The translations under genes and the position numbers were made by a program. This document shows positions 55,500 to 64,000 of a stretch of DNA of 64,000 nucleotides, piece by piece; the first letter of the stretch is position 1, and every line of letters starts with the position of its first letter. The notes beneath the pieces were generated by a model, which saw only the letters and a program-made list of their open reading frames with translations, did not search any database and was not told where the DNA came from. The DNA is from CAWKGV01 sp963849305 (GTDB lineage: Bacteria > Pseudomonadota > Alphaproteobacteria > Acetobacterales > Acetobacteraceae): NCBI GenBank assembly GCA_963849305.1, contig CAWKGV010000003.1, positions 496,001-560,000 on the forward strand. Reading direction: 5' to 3'.

Positions 55500-56902
55500 C
55501 TTACCCGTCCGGTGATCAGCCGCCGGATGCCGTGCATACTCACAATGGGCGTGAACCGCACCGCCATCAGCACCAGGAAGAAGAACAGGCCGACGGTGCC
55601 GATCAAGGTGAGCCAGTCGAACCACGAGCCGTGGTACCAGCCCCAGGCTGACGGCAGCCGTGAGCGGAACAGACTGCCCACAATCAGCTTGTAGGGATCC
55701 ATCCACATGCCCACGAGCACGAAGAAGGAAACCACCACCACGACCGGCTGCACCATGCGCAGTCGCCGCACCCAGAAGACCTGCGGCAGCACGCAGTTGA
55801 ACAGGATGGTGCCCCAGTAGATATACCAGTACTCAGCGCCCATCGCCCGGTCGGCGAACATGGTCCGTTCGGATGGATCCCCGCTGTACCAGGACATGAA
55901 GGCTTCCATTGCGTAAGCGTAGGTGATGAACAGGCTGCTTGTGATCAGCACGCGGCAGAGCATGTCCACATGGCGTCCGGTGATCATCTCGCCGAGCCGG
56001 AGCAGCCGACGCAGCGGCAGGCCGACGAACAGGATCATCGCCGCGCCCGACAGGACCGCGCCGAACAGGAAATAGGGCGGCATCATCGTGCTATGCCAGC
56101 CCAGCGTGGCGGCGCCGGCGAAATCGAGAGCCGCGATGCTGTGCGTGTCGCAGCCGACCAAAACCATGATGACCGCCAGTACGCCGTAAGCGGCGCGGTG
56201 GTGGCGCCACTGCCGGCCGCTGCCGCGGAAGCCCATCGCGAGCACGCCGTATATGATTGCTTTCGGTCGTGTGCGCGCGTGGTCGCGCAGCGCCGCGAAG
56301 TCCGGGATCATATCGAGATACCAGAACGATGCCGCGGCCACGAGGAAGCTGTGGATGCCCCAGAAGTCCCATTCCAGCGGGCTGCGCCAGTTCGGCCAAT
56401 AGCCTTGCATGTTTGGATAGGGATAAAGCCAATAAAACAGCCAGGGCCGACCGAGATGGATAATCGGGAAGATGCCAGATGAACAGGCGGCAACCACGGC
56501 GATCAGGTTCGCGATCCGACTGATGCCGGGCCGCCAGTCCGCGCCGAGCACATAAAACAGCCCGGAGATGAACAGCGCGCCGCAGGCGATCCCGATCCAC
56601 CAGACATAGCTGATGATCGCGAAACCCCACATCACCGGCCAGTTGTCGCCCCAGATGCCGATGCCGCGGATGAACACCCAGGCGATCCCAACCATCAGGC
56701 CGATAACCCACACCGCCGCGAACAGCACCCCCGCCCACCACCATAGAAAGGCGCGATCGCGCAGTACGATCGCGGCAATGCGATCGGTCACGGATTCGAA
56801 GCTCAAGCCCGGCATCAGGGCCGGGTCGCCGATCCTGAGCGGTCGAGCTGCCTGCTCGGGCGTGGCGACCGAGACCGCGCCGTCGGCGGGGATGTCGCTC
56901 AT
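55496..56902 (-). CDS. actC: Alternative complex III NrfD-like subunit ActC
   Basis: 468 residues, ten helices. ISYVWWIGIACGALFISGLFYVLGADWR, YPNMQGYWPNWRSPLEWDFWGIHSF and MEAFMSWYSGDPSERTMF are typical of ActC/PsrC-like proteins. It holds the quinol-binding site and may help move protons. The start overlaps the actB stop by 4 bp. Confidence 0.94.
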   Translation of the reverse strand: MSDIPADGAVSVATPEQAARPLRIGDPALMPGLSFESVTDRIAAIVLRDRAFLWWWAGVLFAAVWVIGLMVGIAWVFIRGIGIWGDNWPVMWGFAIISYVWWIGIACGALFISGLFYVLGADWRPGISRIANLIAVVAACSSGIFPIIHLGRPWLFYWLYPYPNMQGYWPNWRSPLEWDFWGIHSFLVAAASFWYLDMIPDFAALRDHARTRPKAIIYGVLAMGFRGSGRQWRHHRAAYGVLAVIMVLVGCDTHSIAALDFAGAATLGWHSTMMPPYFLFGAVLSGAAMILFVGLPLRRLLRLGEMITGRHVDMLCRVLITSSLFITYAYAMEAFMSWYSGDPSERTMFADRAMGAEYWYIYWGTILFNCVLPQVFWVRRLRMVQPVVVVVSFFVLVGMWMDPYKLIVGSLFRSRLPSAWGWYHGSWFDWLTLIGTVGLFFFLVLMAVRFTPIVSMHGIRRLITGRVR

Positions 56903-59805
56903 GCCCTTTCCTTGCCGATCGCCGGGTTGGGGTTGCGCACCAGCGCCTCATACGTCGTGCGCGGGTGGGTGTGCTGTTCCTTGAGGAGCTCGTAATCGAG
57001 CGGGCTCTGCTTGCGCTTGTAGACCTCGCTCTGCTGGTTGTTCTTGTCACCAAAAGTGAACGCCTGGGTCGGGCAGGCGGCCTGACAGGCCGTGCGCACG
57101 TCGATCGTGCCGTCGGAGATGTTCTCCTGCCCGGCTATGATCCGCGCCGACCAGATGCGCTGCACGCAGTAGGTGCATTTCTCCATGACCCCGCCGGAGC
57201 GCACCGTTACGTTGTTGTTGTACGAGATGGCCGGCCGGTTCTGCTCGCGCGAGTAGGGATAGAAGTTGAAGCGGCGGACCTTGTAAGGGCAGTTGTTGGA
57301 GCAGAACCGTGTGCCGACGCAGCGGTTGTACACTTGCAGGTTCAGCCCCTCGGCATCATGCACCGTGGCCCCTGGCGGGCAAACGACCTCGCACGGCGCC
57401 TCCTCGCAATGCATGCAGAGCATCGGCTGGAAGAAGGATTCTGGAGCGTCCGGCGTGCCTTCATAGTAGCGGTCGATGCGTAGCCAGTGCATCTCCCGCT
57501 CCATCAGCACCTGCTCCTTGCCGACCGTGGGGACGTTGTTCTCCGCCTGGCAGGCGACGACGCAGGCGTTGCAACCGATGCAGGCGTTGAGATCGACCGA
57601 CATAGCCCAGGCCGTCGGGGCGGACGGCTTACGCAAATAGATCTCAGGCCGGTCCGGCTCCTTGGCGAAAGTCGGATCCTGGTGGAATTCGTCCAGCGTC
57701 GCGTGCTTGACGATGCCGTTGACGATGCCAGCGATGTTTTGGAACAGCAGCGCATGGTGGTCCGTGCTGGCCAGCTCGTCGCGGCCCTCCACTTTGCTGA
57801 GCCGGGCCTCGTCGCCACTGCCGGTCAAGTTATAGAAATTGTATCCGATGTCGCTGCCGACGCCGCCTGTCGTGGTGCGTCCGTTGCCCACCCAGGCCAG
57901 CACCACGTCGGGCGCCTGGCCGGGCTGCACCCAAACCGGCGCGGACATGCCGCGCGGCCCGACCAGCACGTTCACCCGGTCGCCGTTCTTGAGCTGCATC
58001 TTGCGCGCAAGCTTGGGGGAGACGAGCAGCGGATTGCCCCAGGTGAGCTTGGTGAGCGGCTCCGGCAACTCCTGCAACCATGCATTGTCGGCGTACCGCC
58101 CGTCCCAAAGTGTCGGATCGGGGCGGAACAGAATACTCAGCGCGCTCGCTGGCGGGGACGGCAGCGTGATGTTTTTGGCGGTGTCCGCGAGCTTCACGTC
58201 GGCCCGCGTGCTGGCGGTGTTCGGCACCACGCCGTCGGCCAACGACTTGTGCCACTTGGTCGCGAACTCCGAGCCGAAAGCGCCCCTCCAGGTCTCCTGC
58301 ACCGCGGCCATGTCGGACGGCGGCTCGGCGCCGAGGGTGGAGAAGCGGAACAGCATCTCCTGCGCGCTCATTCCATTGTACAGCGGCAACGCCATCGGTT
58401 GCAGGATGGTGGCGGTGCCGTCATAGGCGCGGGCGTCGCCCCAGCTCTCCCAGTCATGCGCCATCGGCACAGACCAAGTAACGACCTTGCTCGTCTCGTC
58501 CGGCTGCTTGGACAACCCGAAGCTCAGCGGCACGCGCGCGAGCGCGCCCGGGAAATCAAGCACGCTCGGAGCGGTGAACACCGGGTTGCTGTCGATGATC
58601 AGCAAGGTTGAGACCTTGCCTGCGTGCATGTCGGCCGTTAGCGCAGCAAGCAATTCCAGCTGGATCTCGTCGGGGGCGACCGCGACCGGCTCGATCAGCT
58701 CGTACATCGTGCCGCGACCGCCTAGCGCCTCGTTCATCGCCAGCACCAGCGCGTGTGCCTCCGGCGATAAGCTCGGTCCGGCATGGATGAACGCCCGGCC
58801 ACGGTGCGCCTTGAGATCGACAATCATCTCGCGGACCCAGGGCGGCACATCGGCAGGCGGGTTTCCCTGCAAGATGCCGGCGGCGAGTGCCGCCACCACT
58901 GCGTGCATCTCACGCGGCCCGGTGCTGAAGCGGTGGTCCGCGACCGAGCCGAGCAGAGTCGGGCTCGGCTCCACCGCATAAACGCGGCTCATCGCCTGTG
59001 TGCGCGTCGGGTTGCGGCGCGACGCGAAGTCGCGGGCATAGCGCACCCAGCCCGGCACCGCGCTCAGCAGATCGCTGTCGAGGCCGACCAGCACGTCCGC
59101 CGCCTCAAGCTTCGGCACCACATCGACCGGCCGGCCGTAGGCGCGGATGGTACCTTGCACGGCGTGGTCGCGGTTGATCGGCTCCCAGACGTGCCAGCGC
59201 GCCTCCGGATTGGCGGCGAGAAATTTCTGGCGATATCGCGCCAGCGTGGGCGAAGTGGTCGCGGCGCTAAGGATGCGGAACCCAGCCCCGTGCTGGGCCG
59301 CGATGATTGCCTGCTGCGACACGATGGCGCCGAGCAACGTCTGGCGGCTGACCGGCCCATTGAGGTTCGCGATCACCATCGCGCGGTCGGGATCGTAGAA
59401 GTCCAATACTTGCGCCTGCGCGAAGGCCGACGTGGCGCCGAGGCTGGCGGGATGGTTGGGATTGCCCTCCACCTTGATCGGCCGCCCCATTTGATGCGTG
59501 ACCACAGTGCCCAAAGCGAAGCCATTTAGCAGATGCGCCGTGGCGTAATGGTTCGGCAGGCCCGGCACAATGTTAGGCGAGACCTTCACCGCCGGAATGA
59601 GATGGCCGGAAGGCTCGCCCGAGTAGCAGCCGGCAAGGCCGCCCATCGCCAGTGCCGCTCCCATCAATCGCAGCACGTGCCGGCGCTGCTGCGGCTTGGC
59701 CAATGCGTCCCGCAACGAAGGGAATTCATTGCTCGCGCGCGCCAGGAACGCCGGATCGTTCTCCAGCTCCGCGATGCTGCGCCATTGGCGGGGCACGGGG
59801 GTCAT
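56899..59805 (-). CDS. actB: Alternative complex III iron-sulfur protein ActB
   Basis: 968 residues from the ATG overlapping the actA stop (ATGA); longer starts overlap actA. A TAT-variant signal has Arg41-Arg42 and GLAGC with Cys60. The first two thirds resemble molybdopterin oxidoreductases but are known in this family to lack molybdenum. The last part is a ferredoxin-like unit with CIGCNACVVACQAENNVP, CMHCEEAPCEVVCPPGA, CVGTRFCSNNCPYKVRR and CTYCVQRI clusters. It carries electrons from the quinol site in ActC toward ActA. Confidence 0.95.
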   Translation of the reverse strand: MTPVPRQWRSIAELENDPAFLARASNEFPSLRDALAKPQQRRHVLRLMGAALAMGGLAGCYSGEPSGHLIPAVKVSPNIVPGLPNHYATAHLLNGFALGTVVTHQMGRPIKVEGNPNHPASLGATSAFAQAQVLDFYDPDRAMVIANLNGPVSRQTLLGAIVSQQAIIAAQHGAGFRILSAATTSPTLARYRQKFLAANPEARWHVWEPINRDHAVQGTIRAYGRPVDVVPKLEAADVLVGLDSDLLSAVPGWVRYARDFASRRNPTRTQAMSRVYAVEPSPTLLGSVADHRFSTGPREMHAVVAALAAGILQGNPPADVPPWVREMIVDLKAHRGRAFIHAGPSLSPEAHALVLAMNEALGGRGTMYELIEPVAVAPDEIQLELLAALTADMHAGKVSTLLIIDSNPVFTAPSVLDFPGALARVPLSFGLSKQPDETSKVVTWSVPMAHDWESWGDARAYDGTATILQPMALPLYNGMSAQEMLFRFSTLGAEPPSDMAAVQETWRGAFGSEFATKWHKSLADGVVPNTASTRADVKLADTAKNITLPSPPASALSILFRPDPTLWDGRYADNAWLQELPEPLTKLTWGNPLLVSPKLARKMQLKNGDRVNVLVGPRGMSAPVWVQPGQAPDVVLAWVGNGRTTTGGVGSDIGYNFYNLTGSGDEARLSKVEGRDELASTDHHALLFQNIAGIVNGIVKHATLDEFHQDPTFAKEPDRPEIYLRKPSAPTAWAMSVDLNACIGCNACVVACQAENNVPTVGKEQVLMEREMHWLRIDRYYEGTPDAPESFFQPMLCMHCEEAPCEVVCPPGATVHDAEGLNLQVYNRCVGTRFCSNNCPYKVRRFNFYPYSREQNRPAISYNNNVTVRSGGVMEKCTYCVQRIWSARIIAGQENISDGTIDVRTACQAACPTQAFTFGDKNNQQSEVYKRKQSPLDYELLKEQHTHPRTTYEALVRNPNPAIGKERA

Positions 59806-60458
59806 CGGTGGCATGTCGAGCAATCCAGCAGGATACCGCCCGCCTGCACGTGGTACTCGGCCATCAGCGCCTGCGGCGAGGGCGTTGCATCAGTACGCTT
59901 CCATTGCATGTTGAATATCTCGTCTCTCGGCCTTAGGCGCGGGCCAGGGTTCTGGTGACAATCGATGCAGAAGGTCATCTCCAGCCCCGACGCCTTGTAA
60001 GTGAGCGGCATCTCGTTCACCTGGCCGTGGCAGCTCGCGCAGCCCACACCCTTGGCGATGTGGATGCTGTGATCGAAGAAGACATAGTCGGGAAGATCGT
60101 AAACGCGGTGCCAGGCGATCGGCTGGTTCTGCGCTAGGCTCTCGCGCACAGGCGCCAGCATCTCGGCATTGGTCCAGACCTGCGAATGGCAGGTCATGCA
60201 TGTATACGTGGGCGGCATCGCCGCGTTGGTCGATGCCGCGACCGACGTGTGGCAGAAGCGACAATCGATCCCGAGCCCGTTGACGTGATGCTCGTGGCTG
60301 AACGGGATCGGCTGGTCCACGGTCCAGTTGTCCTGCCGCCGATAATCGGTGCGCGGATACGCCCACCACCAGCCAATGCCCGCGAGCACTAGCCCCGCGC
60401 CAGCGATCAGTCCGAACTTCGCAGCAAGATTGGCTTGGGGGTTGAAGATCGCGGCCAT
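59802..60458 (-). CDS. actA: Alternative complex III pentahaem cytochrome c subunit ActA
   Basis: 218 residues from ATG 60458; the open frame continues far upstream through the divergent ku gene, but that is not coding. One membrane helix (residues about 15-33) anchors a periplasmic domain with five CXXCH motifs: CRFCH (66-70), CMTCH, CASCH, CIDCH and CSTCH. It is the first gene of the act-cox operon. A minus-strand TTGACA at 60531-60536 with a weak TAGCAC 19 bases on is a possible promoter. Confidence 0.95.
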   Translation of the reverse strand: MAAIFNPQANLAAKFGLIAGAGLVLAGIGWWWAYPRTDYRRQDNWTVDQPIPFSHEHHVNGLGIDCRFCHTSVAASTNAAMPPTYTCMTCHSQVWTNAEMLAPVRESLAQNQPIAWHRVYDLPDYVFFDHSIHIAKGVGCASCHGQVNEMPLTYKASGLEMTFCIDCHQNPGPRLRPRDEIFNMQWKRTDATPSPQALMAEYHVQAGGILLDCSTCHR

Positions 60459-60552
60459 TCGCCCTCGCCCGAACGGAGGGCCACATGAGCACGGGATTAC
60501 CGAATGTGCTAGGTGCGCCGGCGCTCGAAGTGTCAACTTGGAGTGAGAGCTT

Positions 60553-60581
60553 TTGATCGTGCGTAAAGTGCGGCATAGTAC
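60553..60581 (+). promoter_or_regulatory. Candidate ku promoter
   Basis: TTGATC (60553-60558) and TAGTAC (60576-60581) are separated by 17 bases in the divergent spacer between actA and ku. The match to sigma-70 hexamers is partial, so this is a weak call. Confidence 0.3.
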
Positions 60582-60635
60582 CCTCGGAACTGTGCCGGAC
60601 GCGGTCGCGTTCCGGTCAGGCACCGGAGGATGGTC

Positions 60636-61535
60636 ATGGCCGCACGGCCGATCTGGCGGGGGCATTTGCGCCTGGCACTGGTTTCTTGTCCGATAGCGCT
60701 GCACACGGTTCATCGTTCCAGCGGTGATCTGCATTTCCATATGATTAACCCGAAAACCGGCAACCGGGTGCGCATGGTCACCTTGGATGCCGGCACGGAC
60801 GAGGAGCTTTCGCGGGGCGATCTCGTGCGCGGCTATGAGTTCGAGAAGAACCGCTACGTCGTTCTGGAGCCGGAAGACTTCGAGAGCGCGAAGATCGAGA
60901 CCTCCTCGGTGCTCACGATTGGCAAGTTCGTGGATGCCGCCGCGATCCCGCCGATCTATTTCGACGCCAGCTACTACCTCGCACCAGATGGCGAAGCCGG
61001 GCAGGACGTTTATGCCGTTCTGCGCGAGGCGATCACGCAGTCCGGCAAGGCCGCGCTCTCGCGCGTGGTGATCGCGCGTCGCGAGCGCGCGGTGGCGATC
61101 CTGCCGATGGGCGCGGGAATGGTGTTGCACACCCTGCACGAGAAGCGCGACATTTACGACGCGAAATCGCTGTTCGACCCCGTGGCGGACGAGCAGGCCG
61201 ACCCGGAGATGGTGAAACTCGCGTTGCAACTGGTCCAGCGGCAGGTCGCGCCATTCGAGCCTTCCGACATGGAAGACCGTTACGAAGCGCGATTGCGTGA
61301 GGTAATCGAGGCGAAACTGCGCGGTCAAGGCGTTGCCGGCGAGCGGCCGCAGGCGCCGCAGCGCGACAACGTGGTGGATCTGATGGCGGCGTTGAAACAG
61401 AGTCTCGGCCGGGCCGCCGAGAGCGCCCGCCAGCCCTCGGCGGTAGCGGCAACGGCCAACTCATCGGAAAAGTCAGCCAAGCCCAAAGCGGCCGCCGCGC
61501 GCGGCGGCCGCCCCGGTCGGAAGCGGGCGTCCTAG
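60636..61535 (+). CDS. ku: Non-homologous end-joining protein Ku
   Basis: 299 residues from ATG 60636, six bases after GGAGG; ATG 60630 is too close to that site. RPIWRGHLRLALVSCPIALH and YEFEKNRYVVLEPEDFESAKIE are the standard start of bacterial Ku, and MVKLALQLVQRQVAPFEPSDMEDRYEARLREVIEAK closes the core. The C-terminal tail is Lys/Ala/Arg-rich (KPKAAAARGGRPGRKRAS). It binds DNA ends and recruits LigD; no ligD gene is within the window. Confidence 0.95.
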   Translation: MAARPIWRGHLRLALVSCPIALHTVHRSSGDLHFHMINPKTGNRVRMVTLDAGTDEELSRGDLVRGYEFEKNRYVVLEPEDFESAKIETSSVLTIGKFVDAAAIPPIYFDASYYLAPDGEAGQDVYAVLREAITQSGKAALSRVVIARRERAVAILPMGAGMVLHTLHEKRDIYDAKSLFDPVADEQADPEMVKLALQLVQRQVAPFEPSDMEDRYEARLREVIEAKLRGQGVAGERPQAPQRDNVVDLMAALKQSLGRAAESARQPSAVAATANSSEKSAKPKAAAARGGRPGRKRAS

Positions 61536-61542
61536 AGCGAGC

Positions 61543-62639
61543 TCACCCGCTGCCGCCGCCGAGATTGCGTACCAGCACCTGTCCTGCCAGCGCCACCCCG
61601 CCGCCAATCAGGGTCGCGATCACCCGATGCACCGCGACCACCGGCTCCGGGAGGCCGATCAAGGCGAAGATGAAGACTACATAGGCGGTCAGCGCGGCGC
61701 TGAACGCGCCGTAATTCACCCATTGCAGCGCGTAGCAGGCCCAGATCGCCAGCGCGGCGAGCGCGATCACACCCGCGGGCGAGGGCCGCGCCAGAGCGGC
61801 AAACATCGTGGCGAGCCCCGCGCCCAAGAGCGTGCCGGCGCAGCGCGCGAGCCCGCGCCCTAGCGTTTCCCGAAACCCGCCAAACCGCAGTACGATCAGC
61901 ACCGTCATCGGTACCCAATAGCCGTTCGGCAGTGCAAGGCCACGGAACAGTAACACCGCGCCAGCGACCGAGAGGCCAAGCCCCACGCAATAACGAAACC
62001 GGGCCGAGGAGACCGCGGCGGCGCGCTCCAGTGTGCGCCACGCTTCGCCAAGCGTGCCGGGCGGGGGTGTTTCCATCGGCGGCACAACACCAATGAACGG
62101 GATGGGCGCCAACTGCCACAGCAATGCCACGATAACGATCTGCATGGCGCCGCCGCCAATTACCAGCAGCGCGCGGAATGCGGCATGAGCCAAATCCGCA
62201 GGGAACGTTGCCGCGATCACAAGTGCAACCGAACATTGCAGTAGCGCCCACCAACTCGCCGTGCCCAGCGCGTGAACAGCCCGAGCGCGAACCCCCATAA
62301 TCCGGCCGTGGCCGCCTCCAGTCCGGGAACCCCGCTTGCCAGGGTGCCTACAGCGGCCGAGACGCCCATGCCCAGCGCGGCAAGGGCCATCGGAGCGACC
62401 CGGACACGCGTGAGGTGCTGAAACGCGCCGAACCCAACGGACAAGGCGCCGCCCGAAGCGACGAGCGCGGTCAAGGTGTCCCCGGACCAGCGCCCAGCCG
62501 TCAACACCAGGACCACGGCAGGCAGGCAATAAAGCGCCGCCACAGGGTGGAAAGCGGGCCAGTTGAACGCGACGGCATCATGCGCGGCGGCGCTCAGAAT
62601 GCCAGGGATCGCCCGCTGCCGCTTGTCGTCTTGCACCAC
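61543..62639 (-). pseudogene. FUSC/aromatic-acid-exporter-like membrane protein, frameshifted
   Basis: The 5' frame (GTG 62639) encodes PAVVLVLTAGRWSGDTLTAL, LSVGFGAFQHLTR and LAALGMGVSAAVGTLASG. Near 62285 a base is missing, and the neighbouring frame continues with ALGTASWWALLQCSVALVI and then GYWVPMTVLIVLRFGGFRETLGRGLARCAGTLLGAGL, the FUSC signature. The span of 1097 bp is one base short of a 365-residue gene. Such proteins are thought to export aromatic or other acids. Pseudogene unless the missing base is a sequence error. Confidence 0.75.
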
Positions 62640-62685
62640 GCCCAGACGCGCCGGAGCGCCGCGAGTTGCAAGTTTCCGGAACGTC

Positions 62686-63141
62686 TCAGCCGAACACCTC
62701 CGGCCAGCGTGTCCGGACCGCCCACAAGACTCCGGCGGATAGTGCTCCGGCGATCAGGTCGTCGCCCATGACGCCCGCGGGTCCGTGCTGGCGGTCGGCC
62801 CAGCCGATCGGTCCGCGCTTGGTCACGTCGAGCAGGCGGAACACCGCGCAGGCGGCAACGAGACCAAGCGGCGTGGGGTGATCGAGCCCGGTGAGCGCGA
62901 TCCACTGACCGGCCACTTCGTCGATCACGACCCAGCCCGGGTCGCCCTCGACCTGCCCGGCGCTCACCGCCCAGAGCCCGCCGAGGCTCGCGCCAAGGGC
63001 GGCGAGCGGCAGGGCCAGGGGGCCGGCCAGCATCAGTCCCGCACCCGTCAGCGCCGCCAGCATGGAGGCGATCGTGCCGGCGGCAACGGGAACATGCCCG
63101 CAGCCGAGCCCACTGGCGATCATCCTGGCTATCGCCCTCAC
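62686..63141 (-). CDS. pgpA: Phosphatidylglycerophosphatase A
   Basis: 151 residues from GTG 63141 (ATG 63123 is an alternative). IASGLGCGHVPVAAGTIASM, GDPGWVVIDEVAGQWIAL and FRLLDVTKRGPIGWADRQHGPAGVMGDDLIAGA match the PgpA pattern, including the acidic residues. It removes phosphate from phosphatidylglycerophosphate in the inner membrane. It follows a lytic transglycosylase gene on the same strand after 91 bp. Confidence 0.9.
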   Translation of the reverse strand: MRAIARMIASGLGCGHVPVAAGTIASMLAALTGAGLMLAGPLALPLAALGASLGGLWAVSAGQVEGDPGWVVIDEVAGQWIALTGLDHPTPLGLVAACAVFRLLDVTKRGPIGWADRQHGPAGVMGDDLIAGALSAGVLWAVRTRWPEVFG

Positions 63142-63232
63142 GCGACCCGATCCAGGCACGGCAGGCGATCCACCTCGCCAGGCCAGTCGAGTGCCCGGAA
63201 TGTCAGCCCATCCCGAGCGGAGTGCCGATGTC

Positions 63233-64000
<768 letters not shown>

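Noticed and set aside
60459..61328. A long upstream extension of actA on the minus strand.
   Set aside because: It is antisense to ku, lacks any motif, and the ATG at 60458 precedes the normal ActA membrane helix.

Overview
The window is GC-rich, densely packed bacterial DNA from an alphaproteobacterium, most likely in or near the family Acetobacteraceae. The basis is the purC-purS-purQ-purL-bolA-grxD run, the carA / yqeY / dnaG / rpoD neighbourhood, the many ATGA and GTGA start-stop overlaps, and the alternative complex III plus caa3 oxidase operon. The family name is an inference from gene content and style; no rRNA or tRNA was seen that could settle it.

Layout. 1-3.5 kb: the end of a SoeABC-type sulfite dehydrogenase operon. 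3.5-7.3 kb: a small unknown gene and an MscS-like channel, divergent from the K+ transporter gene kup. 7.4-12.5 kb: a stand-alone proteasome-like Ntn hydrolase candidate, divergent from an MBOAT acyltransferase / SGNH-like pair, then a deazaflavin-type oxidoreductase and a methyltransferase. 12.5-17.1 kb: a Rieske ring-hydroxylating dioxygenase pair (both genes frameshifted) divergent from paaG-paaI-paaK. 17.1-19.5 kb: a scarred accessory region with a small secreted protein, a degraded vsr, an IS110-family element broken by a 22-bp tandem duplication, and an IS630 remnant. 19.5-31.5 kb: housekeeping genes (GNAT enzyme, rpoD, dnaG, yqeY, carA, a small ORF, carB, greA, ilvA). 31.6-36.5 kb: the purine/BolA/glutaredoxin operon on the minus strand. 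36.7-40.0 kb: a Uma2 gene, decayed fetAB and an M20 peptidase. 40.1-45.1 kb: a TetR-controlled tripartite EmrAB/NodT-type efflux system with a visible operator. 45.2-49.3 kb: a CBS protein, glycine-zipper lipoprotein, epoxide-hydrolase-like enzyme, class III CoA-transferase and an Asn/Gly-rich secreted PRC-barrel protein. 49.5-60.5 kb: an eleven-gene respiratory operon, actABCDEF, a small membrane gene and coxBACD. 60.6-64 kb: Ku, a frameshifted FUSC-type membrane protein, pgpA and the end of a lytic transglycosylase.

How the genes work together. The ACIII-caa3 operon could pass electrons from quinol through ActA/ActE haems to the cytochrome-c-fused CoxB and an A2-type CoxA. The SoeABC enzyme at the left edge would feed the quinone pool from sulfite. 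The pur and car genes supply nucleotides. The paa genes fit phenylacetate activation and the isomerase and thioesterase steps of its breakdown.

Most notable signals: (1) the Ntn hydrolase candidate with Thr, Asp and Lys at near-proteasomal spacing; (2) a family of nested palindromic intergenic repeats, plus related palindromes that have landed in an IS630 remnant and at the start of the SGNH-like gene; (3) single-base frameshifts concentrated in accessory genes, while long core genes are intact; (4) the complete ACIII-caa3 operon with an unnamed small subunit. All calls are by eye from the sequence; no database search was run.
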